Shown here: piece by piece, positions 24,116 through 36,286 of the stretch
Layout: every line of letters begins with the position of its first letter
Numbering within the stretch: position 1 is the first letter of the stretch
Assembly (NCBI GenBank): GCA_010093605.1
Contig: MU004195.1
Coordinates: 1,383,736 to 1,447,735 of the forward strand
DNA from: Lophium mytilinum
Taxonomy: Eukaryota > Ascomycota > Dothideomycetes > Mytilinidiales > Mytilinidiaceae
DNA length: 64,000 nt
Direction: 5' to 3'
Notes under the pieces: model-generated
Told to the model about the DNA's origin: nothing
The model's database searches: none
The model's input: only the letters and a program-made list of their open reading frames with translations
Program-made: the position numbers and the translations under genes

Positions 24116-25003
24116 CTACTTCCCACTCCGATACATCCCCCACATACTCCTCATCCGCGCCACCTGCCCCACCGTAAACCCGGTATAACACGCATCCGTC
24201 GAATAATCCATAATATTATGCACCGAATCCATCCCGGGCTGCGTCGGACAACTATCCTTCCCGGGACTCCCCGTCGGACACCCATCCGTACTCGTACTCT
24301 GCACCGGCGTATCGTCAATAAAATCCCCCGTACCCGCGCAGCTATTCCCCTCAAACACATGCAGCAACCCCAACCAATGCCCCGTCTCATGCACCGCCGT
24401 CATCCCCTGATCATACCCATCCACATCCCCGCCCGGCATCGTGCCCGCCTGCACACTACACCCATCATTCGCATAAACCGACGGCGCTGGCGTCCCGGGC
24501 CCGATAGACGACGGCAGCGTGCACTTCCCGAGCACGGACCCGGCGAGGTCCGTCTGGAAGTAGAGGTTGAGGGTGCTGTATTTCCCCTGGCGCAGGCCCT
24601 TCTTCATCGCGAGGTCGTCGGCCCCCGCGCCCACGGCCCACGCGTCGTTGACGGTCCAGGTGATGTTGAGCAGGTTGAAAGCGATTTTGTAGGGCGCGTA
24701 GGCTGTGTTGAGCGCGTCGAGCTGCTTCTGCGGCATGTCGGACGTGATGTCGTCTTTCTTGTCGCTGGTCGCGATGATGTGGAACACGGCGTCGACCTTG
24801 ATGGGGGTGTTGGCGTCGTCGCGCGCGAGATGGGCGGCGCGGGCGGCGGGCGAGCCAGCTTTTTCGTCCGTGTGGAGGTCGTTGAGCGTGGACATGAATT
24901 CTTTTGTGGCGGCGTCGACGTCGGTGCCGCAGTCGAAGTGCTTGTATTCCGTTGCTGCGGCCGCGAGGGCCAGCGAGGCAAGGAGGAGCGGTTGGAATAT
25001 CAT
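24116..25003 (-). CDS. Secreted M43-type zinc metalloprotease
   Basis: Single exon, 295 residues, ATG at 25003. The signal peptide is MIFQPLLLASLALAAAATEY. The zinc site HETGHWLGLLH (HExxHxxGxxH) is near residue 205-215 and the Met-turn NIMDYS near 264-269, the hallmarks of metzincins of the pappalysin (M43B) group, related to fungal extracellular metalloproteases of the MEP1 type. Cysteines around the zinc site (SCAGTGDF, DGCPTG, DSCPTQ, DACYTG) would form the usual disulfides. A likely TATAAAT is at 25201-25207. It probably degrades extracellular protein. A large open frame on the opposite strand is a codon-bias shadow. Confidence 0.93.
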   Translation of the reverse strand: MIFQPLLLASLALAAAATEYKHFDCGTDVDAATKEFMSTLNDLHTDEKAGSPAARAAHLARDDANTPIKVDAVFHIIATSDKKDDITSDMPQKQLDALNTAYAPYKIAFNLLNITWTVNDAWAVGAGADDLAMKKGLRQGKYSTLNLYFQTDLAGSVLGKCTLPSSIGPGTPAPSVYANDGCSVQAGTMPGGDVDGYDQGMTAVHETGHWLGLLHVFEGNSCAGTGDFIDDTPVQSTSTDGCPTGSPGKDSCPTQPGMDSVHNIMDYSTDACYTGFTVGQVARMRSMWGMYRSGK

Positions 25004-25667
25004 GGTATGTAGGAACAGGGGTGCGGGACAGGGGTAGGTGATGGAAGAGGGCGCAAGGATGGACGAGCAGGGGTAAGCGTCTGGAAGAATGTATGCGCGG
25101 ACTTGAGATTGTTCTCTGAGATTGAGGTGAAGGGAAAGACAGGAAAGGCTTCTCCGGCTGCCAGTTTGATGATTTCTGGAAAGCCAGGGACAGAATGCAG
25201 ATTTATACCTACGCCATCACCACGGCCTGGATTCCTTGGACTTACTTGGATTGACTGAGGCAAACGGGGTAAGATTCTGGAAAGACTCTAGAAGGTCGTC
25301 GTATGGCGGCTGGACCATGTGGTCAGCGTCTGAAAACGGTAATGTTCTTAACGATGTCTCATAAATCTTCAGCAACAAAGGCCCTTGTTTACTCTCGATC
25401 CCTCTCGGCGGAGTCTCGATCTCCTCCCCGTGTTGACTTAGGCACCTAGACTCTTGCGTGAACGTTTTCGTAGATGAAATGACAATACTGGTCTTATTTG
25501 TGCAAAGAAACTTCCAAAACGCCTAATTGTGAATGCCCATAATACAGTACATCACCAAAACCCCAGAAGACGGTATAATTCAAGCAGAGACAAGAAATAG
25601 AAACGAGGGTCTCAATTCCTTTAATCGTGAGACTCCCACCTAACCTTGCGAGGGTCAGCACTTAATA
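25004..25667. other. Intergenic region between CDC50 3' end and protease promoter
   Basis: No gene. Holds the protease leader and its TATA-like TATAAAT (25207-25201, minus strand), about 200 bases upstream of its ATG. Confidence 0.45.
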
Positions 25668-27240
25668 TCATGCCGAGTCACCCGGTCTGACACTCCGCCC
25701 GGTTGCAGTTGCAGTGGAAGGCTGGTCATTATTCCAGGTAAGATAGGTATGATCGCCAAGTTTCCTAGGATAAGAGAGTCAGAGAGCGGCGTCATAGCCA
25801 GTTGGGGTTTGGAGACTCACCTTGGTTTGATGAGGTGAGTGGCTGTGAACAGCGCGCCTAGCAGTATACAAATGCCGCCCACTACGACGTAAGCGATGCC
25901 CAAGAACGGATTCTTGCCACCCATGACCGTTCTTGTTGAGATTAGGATGGACTTTGTGCCGCCGTATTGCGAGACCTCAAAATCTTCTTCGAGTTAGCCG
26001 AGTGTTGTAGAGAGAGGCAAGACGGTAACATACTCTCCCAAATCTTGATTCGGTAGGTACCCGTCTTCAAGACGTCATGATCATTCCTCGCCGCCAGCTT
26101 GCTGAAGGTAGGCAGACCAGCTGTCCTCATCCAGACCTGGAAGGCTTCATCCGTGTGAAGGTCCGGAATGCCCCGCTCATCAGTGTATCCATCCTTCGGA
26201 TATCTGTTTCGCCAGTTCGGCGGCACTGCAACTTCCTTGGCAGTGTACTTTGTCTTCCCGTAGAGATCGGCTTCGCTGCTCCAGGCAATACCCTTCTGTG
26301 TCAGGTTATAAGGTGTGGCTTTGCCGTTATCATTCTGGGTCAGAGCGGTGAAATTGTCGTAAGTATCATTGAAAAGGGAATTGGCGATTAAGCCGCAAGG
26401 GTAGTAAGGGAGATGAGTGTCCGGGTCCAATTGAAGAGGATCGCAGTCTCCAGAGTTGATTGCGCTCGCGGATTTGGCATCTCCCTTCAGCTGATCAGTG
26501 TCTATGGACTTGACATATCGTCGATGGTTCTGGTAGAAGTTTGTGAGGCGGTAATAGAACAGGATTGGAGGATGGATGTCGTTAGGAATGTCGAACTGAA
26601 GCACGCAGACGTTCGTATTCAGCGACACTTGTGAGGAGTAACTGTAATTCTCGGTGGCATGGCCCCATTTAGGGTGTTGTCCACCATTAAGCGCAGTCTT
26701 GAAATGCGATGTCACACGGCTCGAGGGCATTGGGTCAAGCGAATCTGTTTTGTTCACATCACGATTGGCTGTGGTCGGAGGTGACTTCGTGAAGCAGTCG
26801 GTGTAGTCGATGGCAAGCTCTTGCACCTAGACCGCGCCATAGAATAAGCACTTTCCCTCTAGCATCTACGAAAGCAGTGGATATGTGTATTGGACTGACC
26901 TGCGAGCTAGCCCATATCAGGAGACCTCCGATAGGTGCAAATAGGATGCCGACGATGAAGAAGAGAGGGAGGACGGTTTTTGGGGTGAGGATGGGTCTGA
27001 GGTTCAGTCAGCTTGAGAGTTTGGGAGCAAAACAACACAGCTGTGAGAACATACTGCCAGGCCTTTAGCCGTTGCTGCCGGAACGCGGTATCTAATTCAC
27101 GGTGAGTATGGGCTCTCGAGAATGGGTATTGGAGACGTCGCACTGGCGGGCCTCCTGCTCTTTGTCTTCTTGGTGTCTTCGTTGTGGGGATCCTGCGTCT
27201 CTATCGAGTCCTCGTGGCGGACCTGCTGTGTCTGCGACAT
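25668..27240 (-). CDS. CDC50: CDC50/LEM3-family P4-ATPase flippase subunit
   Basis: Exons complement(25668..25764, 25821..25983, 26034..26826, 26900..26996, 27055..27091, 27144..27240) give 427 residues. It is the non-catalytic partner of phospholipid flippases at Golgi, endosome and plasma membrane. Residues ~33-45 carry the conserved NTAFRQQRLKAWQPILTPKT, then a first membrane segment (LPLFFIVGILFAPIGGLLIW). The lumenal domain has FYYRLTNFYQNHRRYVKS, NSGDCDPL, YYPCGLIANSLFNDT and TGTYRIKIWE. The second membrane segment (AYVVVGGICILLGALFTA) precedes IKPRKLGDHTYLTW. Five introns, all with consistent phases. The acceptor of exon 5 is a NAGNAG (exon start 25983 or 25986), giving ENFEV or EKDFEV. 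Confidence 0.94.
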
Positions 27241-28430
27241 GTCGTCAAAGCCGCGCTATTCCGCGCATCCGACAGACGTGGGGTGTTTGGAGGGAGATGG
27301 TTGACGATGAGGGAGGTCGGTCGTCTGCAGCGGTGTTGCGCCGCCCAGGGTCTTAGGGCTGCGCCATCCCAAGTCCATTTTTAGCTGCTGACCTCATCCA
27401 AAGCAACACATGCGTTTCACCTCCGGACCGCAGGCACCGTAACTCCGAGTACAGAAAGCGACGATTTGGAAGAAACTCTGAGAACCTACGCGGCACCTCA
27501 AGCAAGAGTACAATGTTTTATAGCGAGACACTAGGTATACTCACAGACATATCGTCATGCAAGTAGCTGCCTTCTTTGCACTCGGAATTGTCCGCGCAGA
27601 CGTGATGCAGGATCTGATACGGCAGAATTGAGCCTCCTAGGGATTGATTGGCAGGCTACCTGACCGTAGGACAGCTCCTGACAGCCGTACCTAGCATTCA
27701 AAAATGGCAATCAAGCCGTAAGATATCGAGCCTATCCGCCATGACCTGCACGGTAGAGGGCTAAGAGCTAGTGCGGTAATTCACGGATGATTAGTCTTCA
27801 ATCCCCTCTATTCTTATGAATCAATGTCTACGGAGGATGAGTTAGCTGCAAATTCACGAGTGGCTCATGCGTCACGTTTCGTTCTTCTAATGAGTTGCGC
27901 AATTGTTATTTCCAATTTAGAGCCTTGGTGGCCAATTCCTTTGTTCTATCGATAGCTAACTACGCAAGAGGTGATAATGAAGACACCAATCAGTCTTGAT
28001 CGACGTGTAGTGCAAAACAACAATCCAGCGAGCCCGTAGAAATCCAAGATGCCATACATGAGAACATCAATTGGGGACGCTAACGTGGGTATAGGTATGG
28101 GGGGTATCAAACACACAACCTGGCGCGGGAGCCGCATGCCAAAATGAAAATCGGAATAGACTCCGTTCGTGACCGATGCTATAGCCATAGACGGCTTATG
28201 CATAATGAGTGGGGTATGAACCATACCGCCGATGATGAATAATGTAACGCCGTCATGAGATTGGGGAATTCCTATCCAGTGCCGCCGTGATGATGCTGGG
28301 AAGATACAAAGGAAATCGTGAGGGCGGATCATCATATGAAAAAGAGGAAAAGAGCTGATCTGTCGACGAAATCGGAATGCGATGGAAGATCAATCCAGAA
28401 GTCGGCCAGCGATGTTGGCGAGATCTTGAT
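27241..28430. other. Intergenic region, no gene seen
   Basis: CDC50 promoter side followed by about 1 kb without a supported gene and the 3' region of the SWIRM gene. Short frames here show no recognisable domain. Confidence 0.45.
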
Positions 28431-29633
28431 TTAGAGGTGCTGGATGAAGTGCTCCTTGCGGAACCATCCAACCTTCTCGTAAGCAGTCCAGAGCTTGCTA
28501 GCTTTGTTGACGTCGATCTTGCAAGCCTGCTGGGCGTCCGTCTTGCGGAATTCCTTGCCAATGCGCAGGGCATCAATGCGAGACTGGAAGATGCGTCGCT
28601 TGCTGCAAAGGTAGGTGGCGCAGGAAAGGCGGAGTGTCGAAGCCAGGTTGACCTCATTCTCGTGGATCAGATGCCGGTCGGGATCGTTGGAGAGGTCGAG
28701 CTTCTGGCCCTTCCAGTCGGCGTGCAGCGTCTTGCTGTTCGGAGCCAAAGTGTTGGGTGGCGAGAAATCTGGCAGAGCGTTGTAGTCGGTATCGTCGCGG
28801 TTGGTAGCTAGTTTCGCAGGCTTTGGCGATGGCGAGGCAACCTGCACGAAAGAGTCATAGACGCGAGTCTGAGGAGTGCGCTTTGGCTTTGTCACAGCGC
28901 GAGACGGCCGGGGGAGTTGAGTCTTCTGCTTCCTCGAGCTAAACGCGGGCTTTGGCGCTATGTTCCTGTACGGCTTGGAGACGGCCGAATTCGACTTGGC
29001 GACACGGTTGGCGTTTGAACCGTACATTTTGGCGTACTCTCGCTCCTGGGCATACCATGCGCGGCCTCCTATTCTACGGCTTGCCGCAATCACTTCCGAG
29101 AAGAAGGTAGCGACGAGCTCATAATCGTTTGTGCTTGGCTTTGCTGGGAGGCTCGCGACGCTCGGAGAATTCATATGCGCGACGATGGCAAGTTGGGTGG
29201 CCTTATTGACGGTTTCGCCGGCTAGCTGTGCATGGATAGCAGGCTGGGTGGTCGAATTGACGGTTTCGACGGGCGGGAAAAGTGGCAGGTCCGAATCGAT
29301 CAGGGCAGCGGTGTCGTTGGCCTTGAAAAGCGGCGGGTCGCGCACCTCGTCCTCCTCGCTGCGATCATTGTTCTCCTTCTGCGAGTGTGGGTCATAGTCT
29401 CCGATCGGCGGGGAAGGATATGCGTCGCCAGTCAGGAAAGCCGCATGAATCGACATCGGGTCGGTGGCGAAGGAGTGATTTCGCTGCGAAGAGAACGAGG
29501 AAGCCGGCGTTCGCGTCATGGTCGTAACCATGGGGGACGTGAAAGAGTCGGGCCTCGTCTCTTCCGGCGAGAGGAGCGAAGAAATGGCCATATTCTTGGT
29601 GGGTGTGGTGGGAGCGTACGAAGACGACGCCAT
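28431..29633 (-). CDS. SWIRM-domain protein (FUN19/Laf-like)
   Basis: Single exon, 400 residues. The first 280 residues are Ser/Pro/Thr-rich and low in structure, with one conserved block (NDYELVATFFSEVIAASRR, then AWYAQEREYAKMYGSNA near 168-205). The C-terminal ~100 residues form a SWIRM domain: LHADWKGQKLDLSNDPDR, HENEVNLASTLRLSCATYL, SKRRIFQSRIDALRIGKEF, and WTAYEKVGWFRKEHF. SWIRM domains occur in chromatin complexes (SWI/SNF, LSD1, HDAC-associated). This domain order fits the FUN19/YOR338W and fission-yeast Laf1/Laf2 type, HDAC-associated factors; orthology is inferred. A 3.6-kb gene-free stretch lies upstream. Confidence 0.87.
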   Translation of the reverse strand: MASSSYAPTTPTKNMAISSLLSPEETRPDSFTSPMVTTMTRTPASSFSSQRNHSFATDPMSIHAAFLTGDAYPSPPIGDYDPHSQKENNDRSEEDEVRDPPLFKANDTAALIDSDLPLFPPVETVNSTTQPAIHAQLAGETVNKATQLAIVAHMNSPSVASLPAKPSTNDYELVATFFSEVIAASRRIGGRAWYAQEREYAKMYGSNANRVAKSNSAVSKPYRNIAPKPAFSSRKQKTQLPRPSRAVTKPKRTPQTRVYDSFVQVASPSPKPAKLATNRDDTDYNALPDFSPPNTLAPNSKTLHADWKGQKLDLSNDPDRHLIHENEVNLASTLRLSCATYLCSKRRIFQSRIDALRIGKEFRKTDAQQACKIDVNKASKLWTAYEKVGWFRKEHFIQHL

Positions 29634-32600
29634 TGTCGCGACGAGCGGTTGGGAATTGATGTAGACGTGCTGGGGCGTTCTGTCGATTGCTGCGGCGATT
29701 GTGCGCAGTGGGCGTGGGCGTGGTGTGAGAGCGATGTGGCTTTGCTAGATGGCGGATACGGCTCTTTAAGTAGTAATTGTGCGGGCAGTCAGGTTTGATG
29801 ATTGGAAGTGAGTAATTGAACCGTGGAAGCGAGAAGAAAAAAGATCAGAGCGCGGAGAGAACGGTGTTAAGGCACTGTCGGAGCCGTGGGTGAAGGTGGC
29901 GGAGCCTGCACTTTGTACCAGCGGCAGACGACGTTGCTATTGTGAGGCGTGACAATAAGGCTAAGGCGTGACGGTGGAACAGCGCGGACTTGACCAATGG
30001 CCGAACAATGCTTACAGCAGACGCGGCTGGCAGTGGGATTAGTCAATTGCGAGCTGGTCAGGCTCTGCTGTGAGGGTGTGCAGTAGGACGGGGGGAGTGG
30101 AAGAGGGCCCGAAGCAGGAGGGGGGACAAGGGCGGCTTAAGAAGGGTGGTCAGTCGGGCTGTGTGTCTCAAAGAGCAGGCTCCAACAAAGAATGACCACG
30201 GGGCAGATGACTGGTTTCATGGTTATTCGCTTGATCAATGGGATTCTTCGCTGGGCGCGGGCAGCTGCGACAGCTCACAGCCTTCAGGCATCATCAACGT
30301 CGTCTTACGCGCGCTGTGCTGACGAATTGGGAGTGGCCAGGAAGGCAATGGAAGAGGTCCGAAGCGTGGCAGCCTCTGGGGGGACCACGGCCAATGGGAG
30401 CGGGCAATTGGGGGCGGGCGCTCTGGCTGCGGCGTGCCCTCCAGCAGCGGGAGAGTGCGTTCGGGGTGCGGATTGCGGATTGCGTGAAAGGCGATCAATG
30501 GGTCAAAGAGGTGGTGAGTCAAGGGGGAAGGTTGCTAGAATCTCTCCACACTGGCGCCGCACGGGTGTTCCGCTAGGGAGAAGACTCCACCACGTCCACC
30601 ACGCCCAGCGAGCAGAGGCCACGCCGACGATGCGCCCGATTCGGTCCGCATCTGCTCCCCGTTGCATTCAATTGCATTCCAATTGCCCTCCCATTGCGCT
30701 GTGAGTTGCTTCTGCTCGCCCTCAATGGCCCTCGATCCCCCAGGAGGCGTCCCAGGCGCCGCAATTGGCAGCCTTGCCTGCTGTCGGCTCGCAATTGGGC
30801 CAGACGTTGCCGCCTACCGTGTACGTGTCGAGCACCGCCCTCCACCGTCAGGCCTCTCCCGCTCTTGTTCCAGATGTTTGCTACCCGCGCCAAGCCGACG
30901 GATGACTCCTAGGCTGCCCAGGTGCCCTTCAGCGAGCAGACTCCCTGTGGAACGGTGGCATTGAGTCTGCGGCAGGCCATTGAGCACCTCTCACGCGCGC
31001 GGCGACGAATTGGCGACTGACGACTGACGGCCGGGATGGCAAAGCACTCCACTCGCAGCTTGATGTCATTGCCCAACGCCCTCCTCTTCTCCGACCTCGA
31101 GTCGAGCTCAGTGATTATGGCGGCTATACCGGACGCATCCCCGCCGTGCTCTGGATGTCCGCTGGCTCTCGTCCGTAATGTCCGCCGGCTGGGAGGCAGC
31201 AATTGCCCCGACTGCTCGCCCCAGGACTGGATTTCGGAGACCGTTAAGAGCGAGACCTGGAGTACCAGCACGAATCCTGCCTCCATGTCTTGCCGGCGCA
31301 TTGATGTCCTGTGATACCCAGCGTTCCCATCGCCACAGCCACGCGTCGCCGGCTTCAATTGAGCCCTGGCAGCGCGGGCCGGTCAAACATGTCGTGCAGC
31401 TGTGGCCTGCGTGAGGGGTCCGTCCCAACATCGCGTCTATTCCTGGCCGCCCATCTGACAGGTCGTCCTGTGCCCCTACATTCCCCGTGTCGCATGTGAA
31501 AGCGTCTCCAGGCCTCAGCTGAGCTGTGAGGCCGCCTCCCCCACGCAGCCCTCGTCTGATTGCTGGCCTCGCGGATGGAGCACCTGAGGCCTCACCAGAT
31601 GCCCGTCACACCATCAGCGATGGAAGGGGGTCACGCCGCGATGTCCACAGCAGCCGCTTTGGGACAAGACGAGACGCTATGGGCCCGTATCGATAACGCG
31701 ATAGTGATAAGAAAAGGTGTGGGGTAGCCCTGGCGTGCTTGAGTTTGGAAGCCTGTAAACCAACTCTTCTTAGCGTGCATAAGCCCAGTTGGCAGGATAA
31801 CGCTGTGTACCGTCGCCAGGGTAAGCTGACCACATATTTCAAACACTCTGTGAGAGCTTAATAGGCTGGAAGTGAAATGTATTGTATTGGTGTTCAGGTG
31901 AGGAAGCTAGCTAGCCGTGAGACGGAAAGATTTGCGGAAGCTGCTGAGTAAGCGGCTACACCGGGAAAGGGCCAACAACTCTACATACGGTTTGCGGGGT
32001 GCGTATAGTGCCCAGCGCTACCGGTCCAGAACCTCCTCTTCTACACACCAAGGGCGGCACAGTTTACAGATGTCCCTGAATTATGGTCGGGTCCCGCGCT
32101 CCACCTCCCACCTCCTTCACCCCGGGTGCATGTGAGCATGACGGGCTCTTCAGATGACCGACTCAACACACCCGATGGTAGCCAGAACGGCCTCCTCCGA
32201 AAGCCATATCTATCTCGCCAATTGATATCGTGGATGGCCTCGACGACAGCACCCGGCATCTAGATCACGCTGCCCCCCTCCAATTCGAATCTTATACTCG
32301 CCGCTGCCGCATCCATGACTATATCATGTCGCAGCAGGTCGAGGACCCGTCGGTTTGTTTGGCAGCATCCATGCACGACACCTGCACGCCGCCCGGGCCG
32401 CACATGACTGCCTCCCCGATAGGCCAATGGTCGCCTGTTTGCCCTGTGCCGGCCGTCTGCCTCGCCCTCCATCCCGGCCGCCTGCCGCTGCCGGCGGGGA
32501 GTCCCTGCGTCGCGAACCAGCCTGCCAGCCCGCAGTCTCTCTGCGCCTCTCGTCCAACTCTGGGAGGCCTGTCTGCCCTGTTTCGAATCCTGTCGACGGC

Positions 32601-33251
32601 GATGCAGACGCTGTTGTTGCCCCGGTCCTGCAATCACGGCATGGGCCACGTCGTCAATGGCGTCTGCTGAGACGAGACGACGGCGCCACACGTCAGACGT
32701 CGAGGGAGTGTTCGACGCCAGGTGTTGAGGTGTGAGAGGTTGGGGGCTGCGCCAATGGTGGTGCTGTTTCTGGAACGCTGCACTGTGCGTCCTTTGTGCT
32801 TCGGGGCTGTCTTATTTTAGGTGTCCGTGACACAGAGTAGGGAGCAGCTGTGCGCTAGATTCCTAGATGAAGGGAGATCGTGTCGCATTACGAGCTTGAT
32901 GATTCAATTGACTAATGCAGGCAGTTTCTCAGCGATTGAGAGCAATTGAACTAATAGAGTAGCAAGTATGAATTGTAAGTAAGTCGGCAAGCATTCCATC
33001 TCGTCTTTTAAATATGAATTTCCTAATCAGATCCATCGTCACATATTCTCAGATCAATTGGAAGAAATACTTGATTTGCAGTACTAGAAAACTACCCTTT
33101 CACACTCTCTTACCCTTAGCAGGGAGATTCCAACTTGCCATTATGATTCGGAATAAGATGTCAATTCAGCGCTTTGGCGATGTGTAGATTCGCAGGGTAA
33201 GATATGAACTGCTATTATATCATGCTGGTCAAGAGCCTCGCCCAGCAACAC
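29634..33251. promoter_or_regulatory. Long GC-rich gene-poor region upstream of SWIRM gene, CAATTG-rich
   Basis: 3.6 kb without a recognisable gene. Many overlapping GC-rich frames on both strands show no domain and no consistent splicing. The palindrome CAATTG occurs at 30044, 30405, 30669, 30680, 30762, 30792, 31200, 31357, 32219, 32905, 32943 and 33055: 12 in about 3 kb, against roughly one per 4-5 kb elsewhere in the window by eye. It may be an extended promoter or leader of the SWIRM gene, or an unannotated noncoding transcript. Confidence 0.4.
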
Positions 33252-35589
33252 CTACTTATACAGCACGCCATCCTGTGGCTCTTCCACACTTCCCGCAGAG
33301 AATCCGCACTGCGCAAGCCCTCCATTCTTGACTCCCGTCACACCCCACTGCACCCGCTTCAGCGCCGCCTCCTCCTCACCCCCAGCTCCATGACACGCCG
33401 CCGCAATCGCAACACTACAACCCCCCGCAACCGGCATCCCCGTCCCAAACCGCCTCAGCCCCAGCACCAGAACCCACCCCACAAGCGCCACTCCCACCAG
33501 CACCGTACACAGTATCCCCACGGGCGACCACCCACACGTCATCTGATCATTATAAACATCATGCCTCAACCTCCCCCCATCATCCCCATCACTCTCCCTA
33601 AACGCATACCCCTCAATCACGACTAGAAACAAACTCTGCGACACCAGCCAATGCAGCACCCCCGACGCCGCCATCAGCGGCATCGCAACCCGATACGGCA
33701 GGCTTAGGAAATACGTGCTCCGCTGCTCCCCCCGCGGCGTCGACACGCGCAGCCCCTTGCGGGCGCGCGCGTAGCGGCTCCATTCGTATGCGTTGTACAT
33801 GGCGGTCGCGAGGCCGTTGAGGGTGAAGTAGAGGAGGGAGAGGATGAGTTGGGGCGTGTTGGCGACGAGGACGTTGCTCATGAGTCCCGATACGCCGCGT
33901 GAGGGGATGTTCCAGAGGATGAAGGTGAGGGGGGTGACGGCGCCGAGGCCGAGGTTGAGGAGGGCGCGGGTGGAGAGGTGGGAGAGGGATTGGATGTAGG
34001 GGATGAAGTGGATGAGGAGGGCGGCGCAGGTGGAGAGGGCGGCGATGTACCTTCGAGGTTGTCGGTTAGTTTGGTTTCGTTGAAGGAAAGGAGGTTTAGG
34101 GGAGGGCGCACATTGATATGCAGACGATCCACCGCGTCTTGCTCGCTGCGGCGAACCATCTCCGTCGCTCAGCCCTGTACACAGGGTTGTGAGTCCAATT
34201 TCCACTTTTCCCCTTAACTACATCGTCTTTGGCTAGCAAGCTCATCCCCTCAGTCGCCGCGTCAGGCCGATCGAGAAACGAAGCAATCGCATCGCCAACC
34301 GTCATCAACGGCGTGTTAAGGCCGCTGAGAACCAAATATGCAAATATGATAACTTTGGCTAAGTTCAACACGGTCACGATGATGCCGAGCTGGAAGCTAA
34401 ACTGCAGCTTGCAGTGCTCCGGCACCGTCTCGCTCAGGCAGTATAGCACGGGGTAGTCGGCTTCGAACGGCTGCCATCCAGACGCATTTGCTTTGATAGC
34501 GTCTAGTCTACTCTCGCAAGGTGTGTAGTCCTTGCTCCGACAACTGGAGCCGTCTTGCTGGCAGATCCAGGGGTATTTCTCGTTGGGACGGTTGCATCCA
34601 GCTTCTTCATTTTGGCTGGCTGTCATCTGTAGAATGGCTGCTGGTGAAGAGTCTCGGGGGTTCGAGGTCGTGTTGACGACTAATAGGAGGGTATTTCTGT
34701 CCGTGACGAAGTTTTGGCCGTACGCGGTGATGCAGTCGGCTGGGGAGAGCCGTTGAAGAGAGCCATTGTTGGCGTTGGCGAGCGTGTGGAGGCGTTTCCC
34801 AGAACAGTTTCCCAGCGTCGTAGCTGCGTCTTCGCCGCCGCAGTACGGATCTGTGTAGTTGAATGAACCGGCCACGAAGGCAGGGTTGACGGTGAAGATT
34901 TGATATTCGTTCGCCGCGATGGAGGAGAAGATCACGGAGTTGTAGCTGAGAAGGGAAGGTCAGCATGCTGCATCAGTCCATGTATCTTCTCTGATATCTC
35001 CAAGCATTTGAACAGAGGGCTAGAGTCTTTCTATAAAACTCGAGAAGGATGAAGTAGAGGAATGTCTTAATGCGAATACTCACAAGAGATGCAACGGCAA
35101 ACTCGTTACTCCCAACAATCCCCAAAGCACCACCTTCCTCCTTCCTACTCCCCTCAAGTTTCTCAGGCTCAATACCCCCACATCCATCCACCCACCCTTC
35201 ACATGCGTTTTATCAAGCTCTCCTCTCGTCGGCGCGACTAAACACTGCATCGCGTAGTTACTCGCACCAAGCAGGGCAGTGCTGAACACATTTATGAGGA
35301 CGTGGACGCCGACGTTCAGCGTCCGTGTCTCGCTGCAGGCGCCATCGTAGAGCGTTTGGCGGCCGTCAGCAGCGTACCCCTGCTTAGCAACGGTAATGAC
35401 AGTGAAGAGGAAGTTAAGGAGGAAGATGAGGAAGCTGAGAATTGCGGCGCTTAGGATGCCTACGGGCCATCCGGTGCGCGTGTGGTGCCATGACTTTTGG
35501 GACAAGGAAGGGTCTGTATGATCTGAATCGTCTATGACATGCGAATAGGCGGTTGACTCAGAGTGCATTGTTCGAGCAAGTAGAGGCAA
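33252..35589 (-). CDS. DUF6536-type polytopic membrane protein
   Basis: Exons complement(33252..34050, 34112..34945, 35084..35589) give 712 residues. Both introns are in frame (TT|GTGAGT...CAG|C; AT|GTGCGC...AAG|G). The N-terminal TGWPVGILSAAILSF, GACSETRTLNVGVHVLINVF and ALLGASNYAMQCLVAPTR, followed by KTHVKGGWMDVGVLSLRNL, are signatures of DUF6536 proteins, a fungal family of large membrane proteins with unknown role. The middle part is a Cys-rich extracellular loop (YCGGEDAATTLGNC, CNRPNEKYPWICQQDGSSC). Several helices follow in the C-terminal half (about 8-9 in total). An alternative ATG is at 35568. Confidence 0.85.
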
Positions 35590-36286
35590 TGATCACTAGG
35601 GAGCACTACATAAAAACGAACAGACGTATAGGCACTGAGGAGGAATGTAGGGAAACGGAAAACATGCTTACCGGCATTTTGGGGGTTGCTTGCCGTTTTA
35701 CTGCTGTTAATCATGGGTATGTAACATGGGGGCTGTGACATCCTGCGCCACTGTACTTATTGGATAACACCTGGGCATCGATACTACTGTAAAGCCTAGG
35801 CAGTAATCCGGCCGATCTACAGGCCGTTGCAGCGCCAAGCTACTATACACATAAGATTGACGAGGGCAGACAGGAGAAATTCGAGAAATTGAGAGCAAGG
35901 GAAGTAGAGAAGAGAGTAAAGACGAAGATTGAACGTGGAGTGCCTGGTCAAAGCTTTGAATTGCTCAGCCACTTTCTTCTCACAATGTATTCCAGAAATC
36001 CGTACAACATGAAAATCTCCTAGCTTGTCGAGCCTAGAATCATTAGTCTTTCTCCTACAGTGCGAGACCTTTTGTATCTCACCCAAGAATGACGTGAAAT
36101 GAATTACCCAAAGGAGGTCGTTACCACGTGCTTCCCCAGATCGATCGCCGTTAGCTTCCGATCTGAAGATTGAAGCTTGACCTCAAATCCAACCTCGACG
36201 ACATTCAAAATCTCCGCACCTCACGCGTCCAAACAGCCCCCAAGCGAACCGCTCACATCCAGCATGCCCCGCCCACAGCAATCCCA
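35590..36286. other. Divergent intergenic region, no gene seen
   Basis: Between the DUF6536 gene (-) and the SWIM gene (+). The frame of the latter is open upstream to 36170 but only from a TTG, so this part is treated as leader. Confidence 0.45.

Noticed and set aside
24218-25012. 264-residue plus-strand open frame
   Set aside because: Lies wholly opposite the M43 protease gene; its Arg/His/Pro-rich translation is a codon-bias shadow without domain.
30192-32735. Overlapping open frames of 100-170 residues on both strands
   Set aside because: They occur in all frames of a GC-rich stretch, show no domains or splice continuity, and many start from non-ATG codons.
36170-36286. N-terminal extension of the SWIM protein
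   Set aside because: Begins at TTG; the first ATG is 36287, where the recognisable helical part begins.
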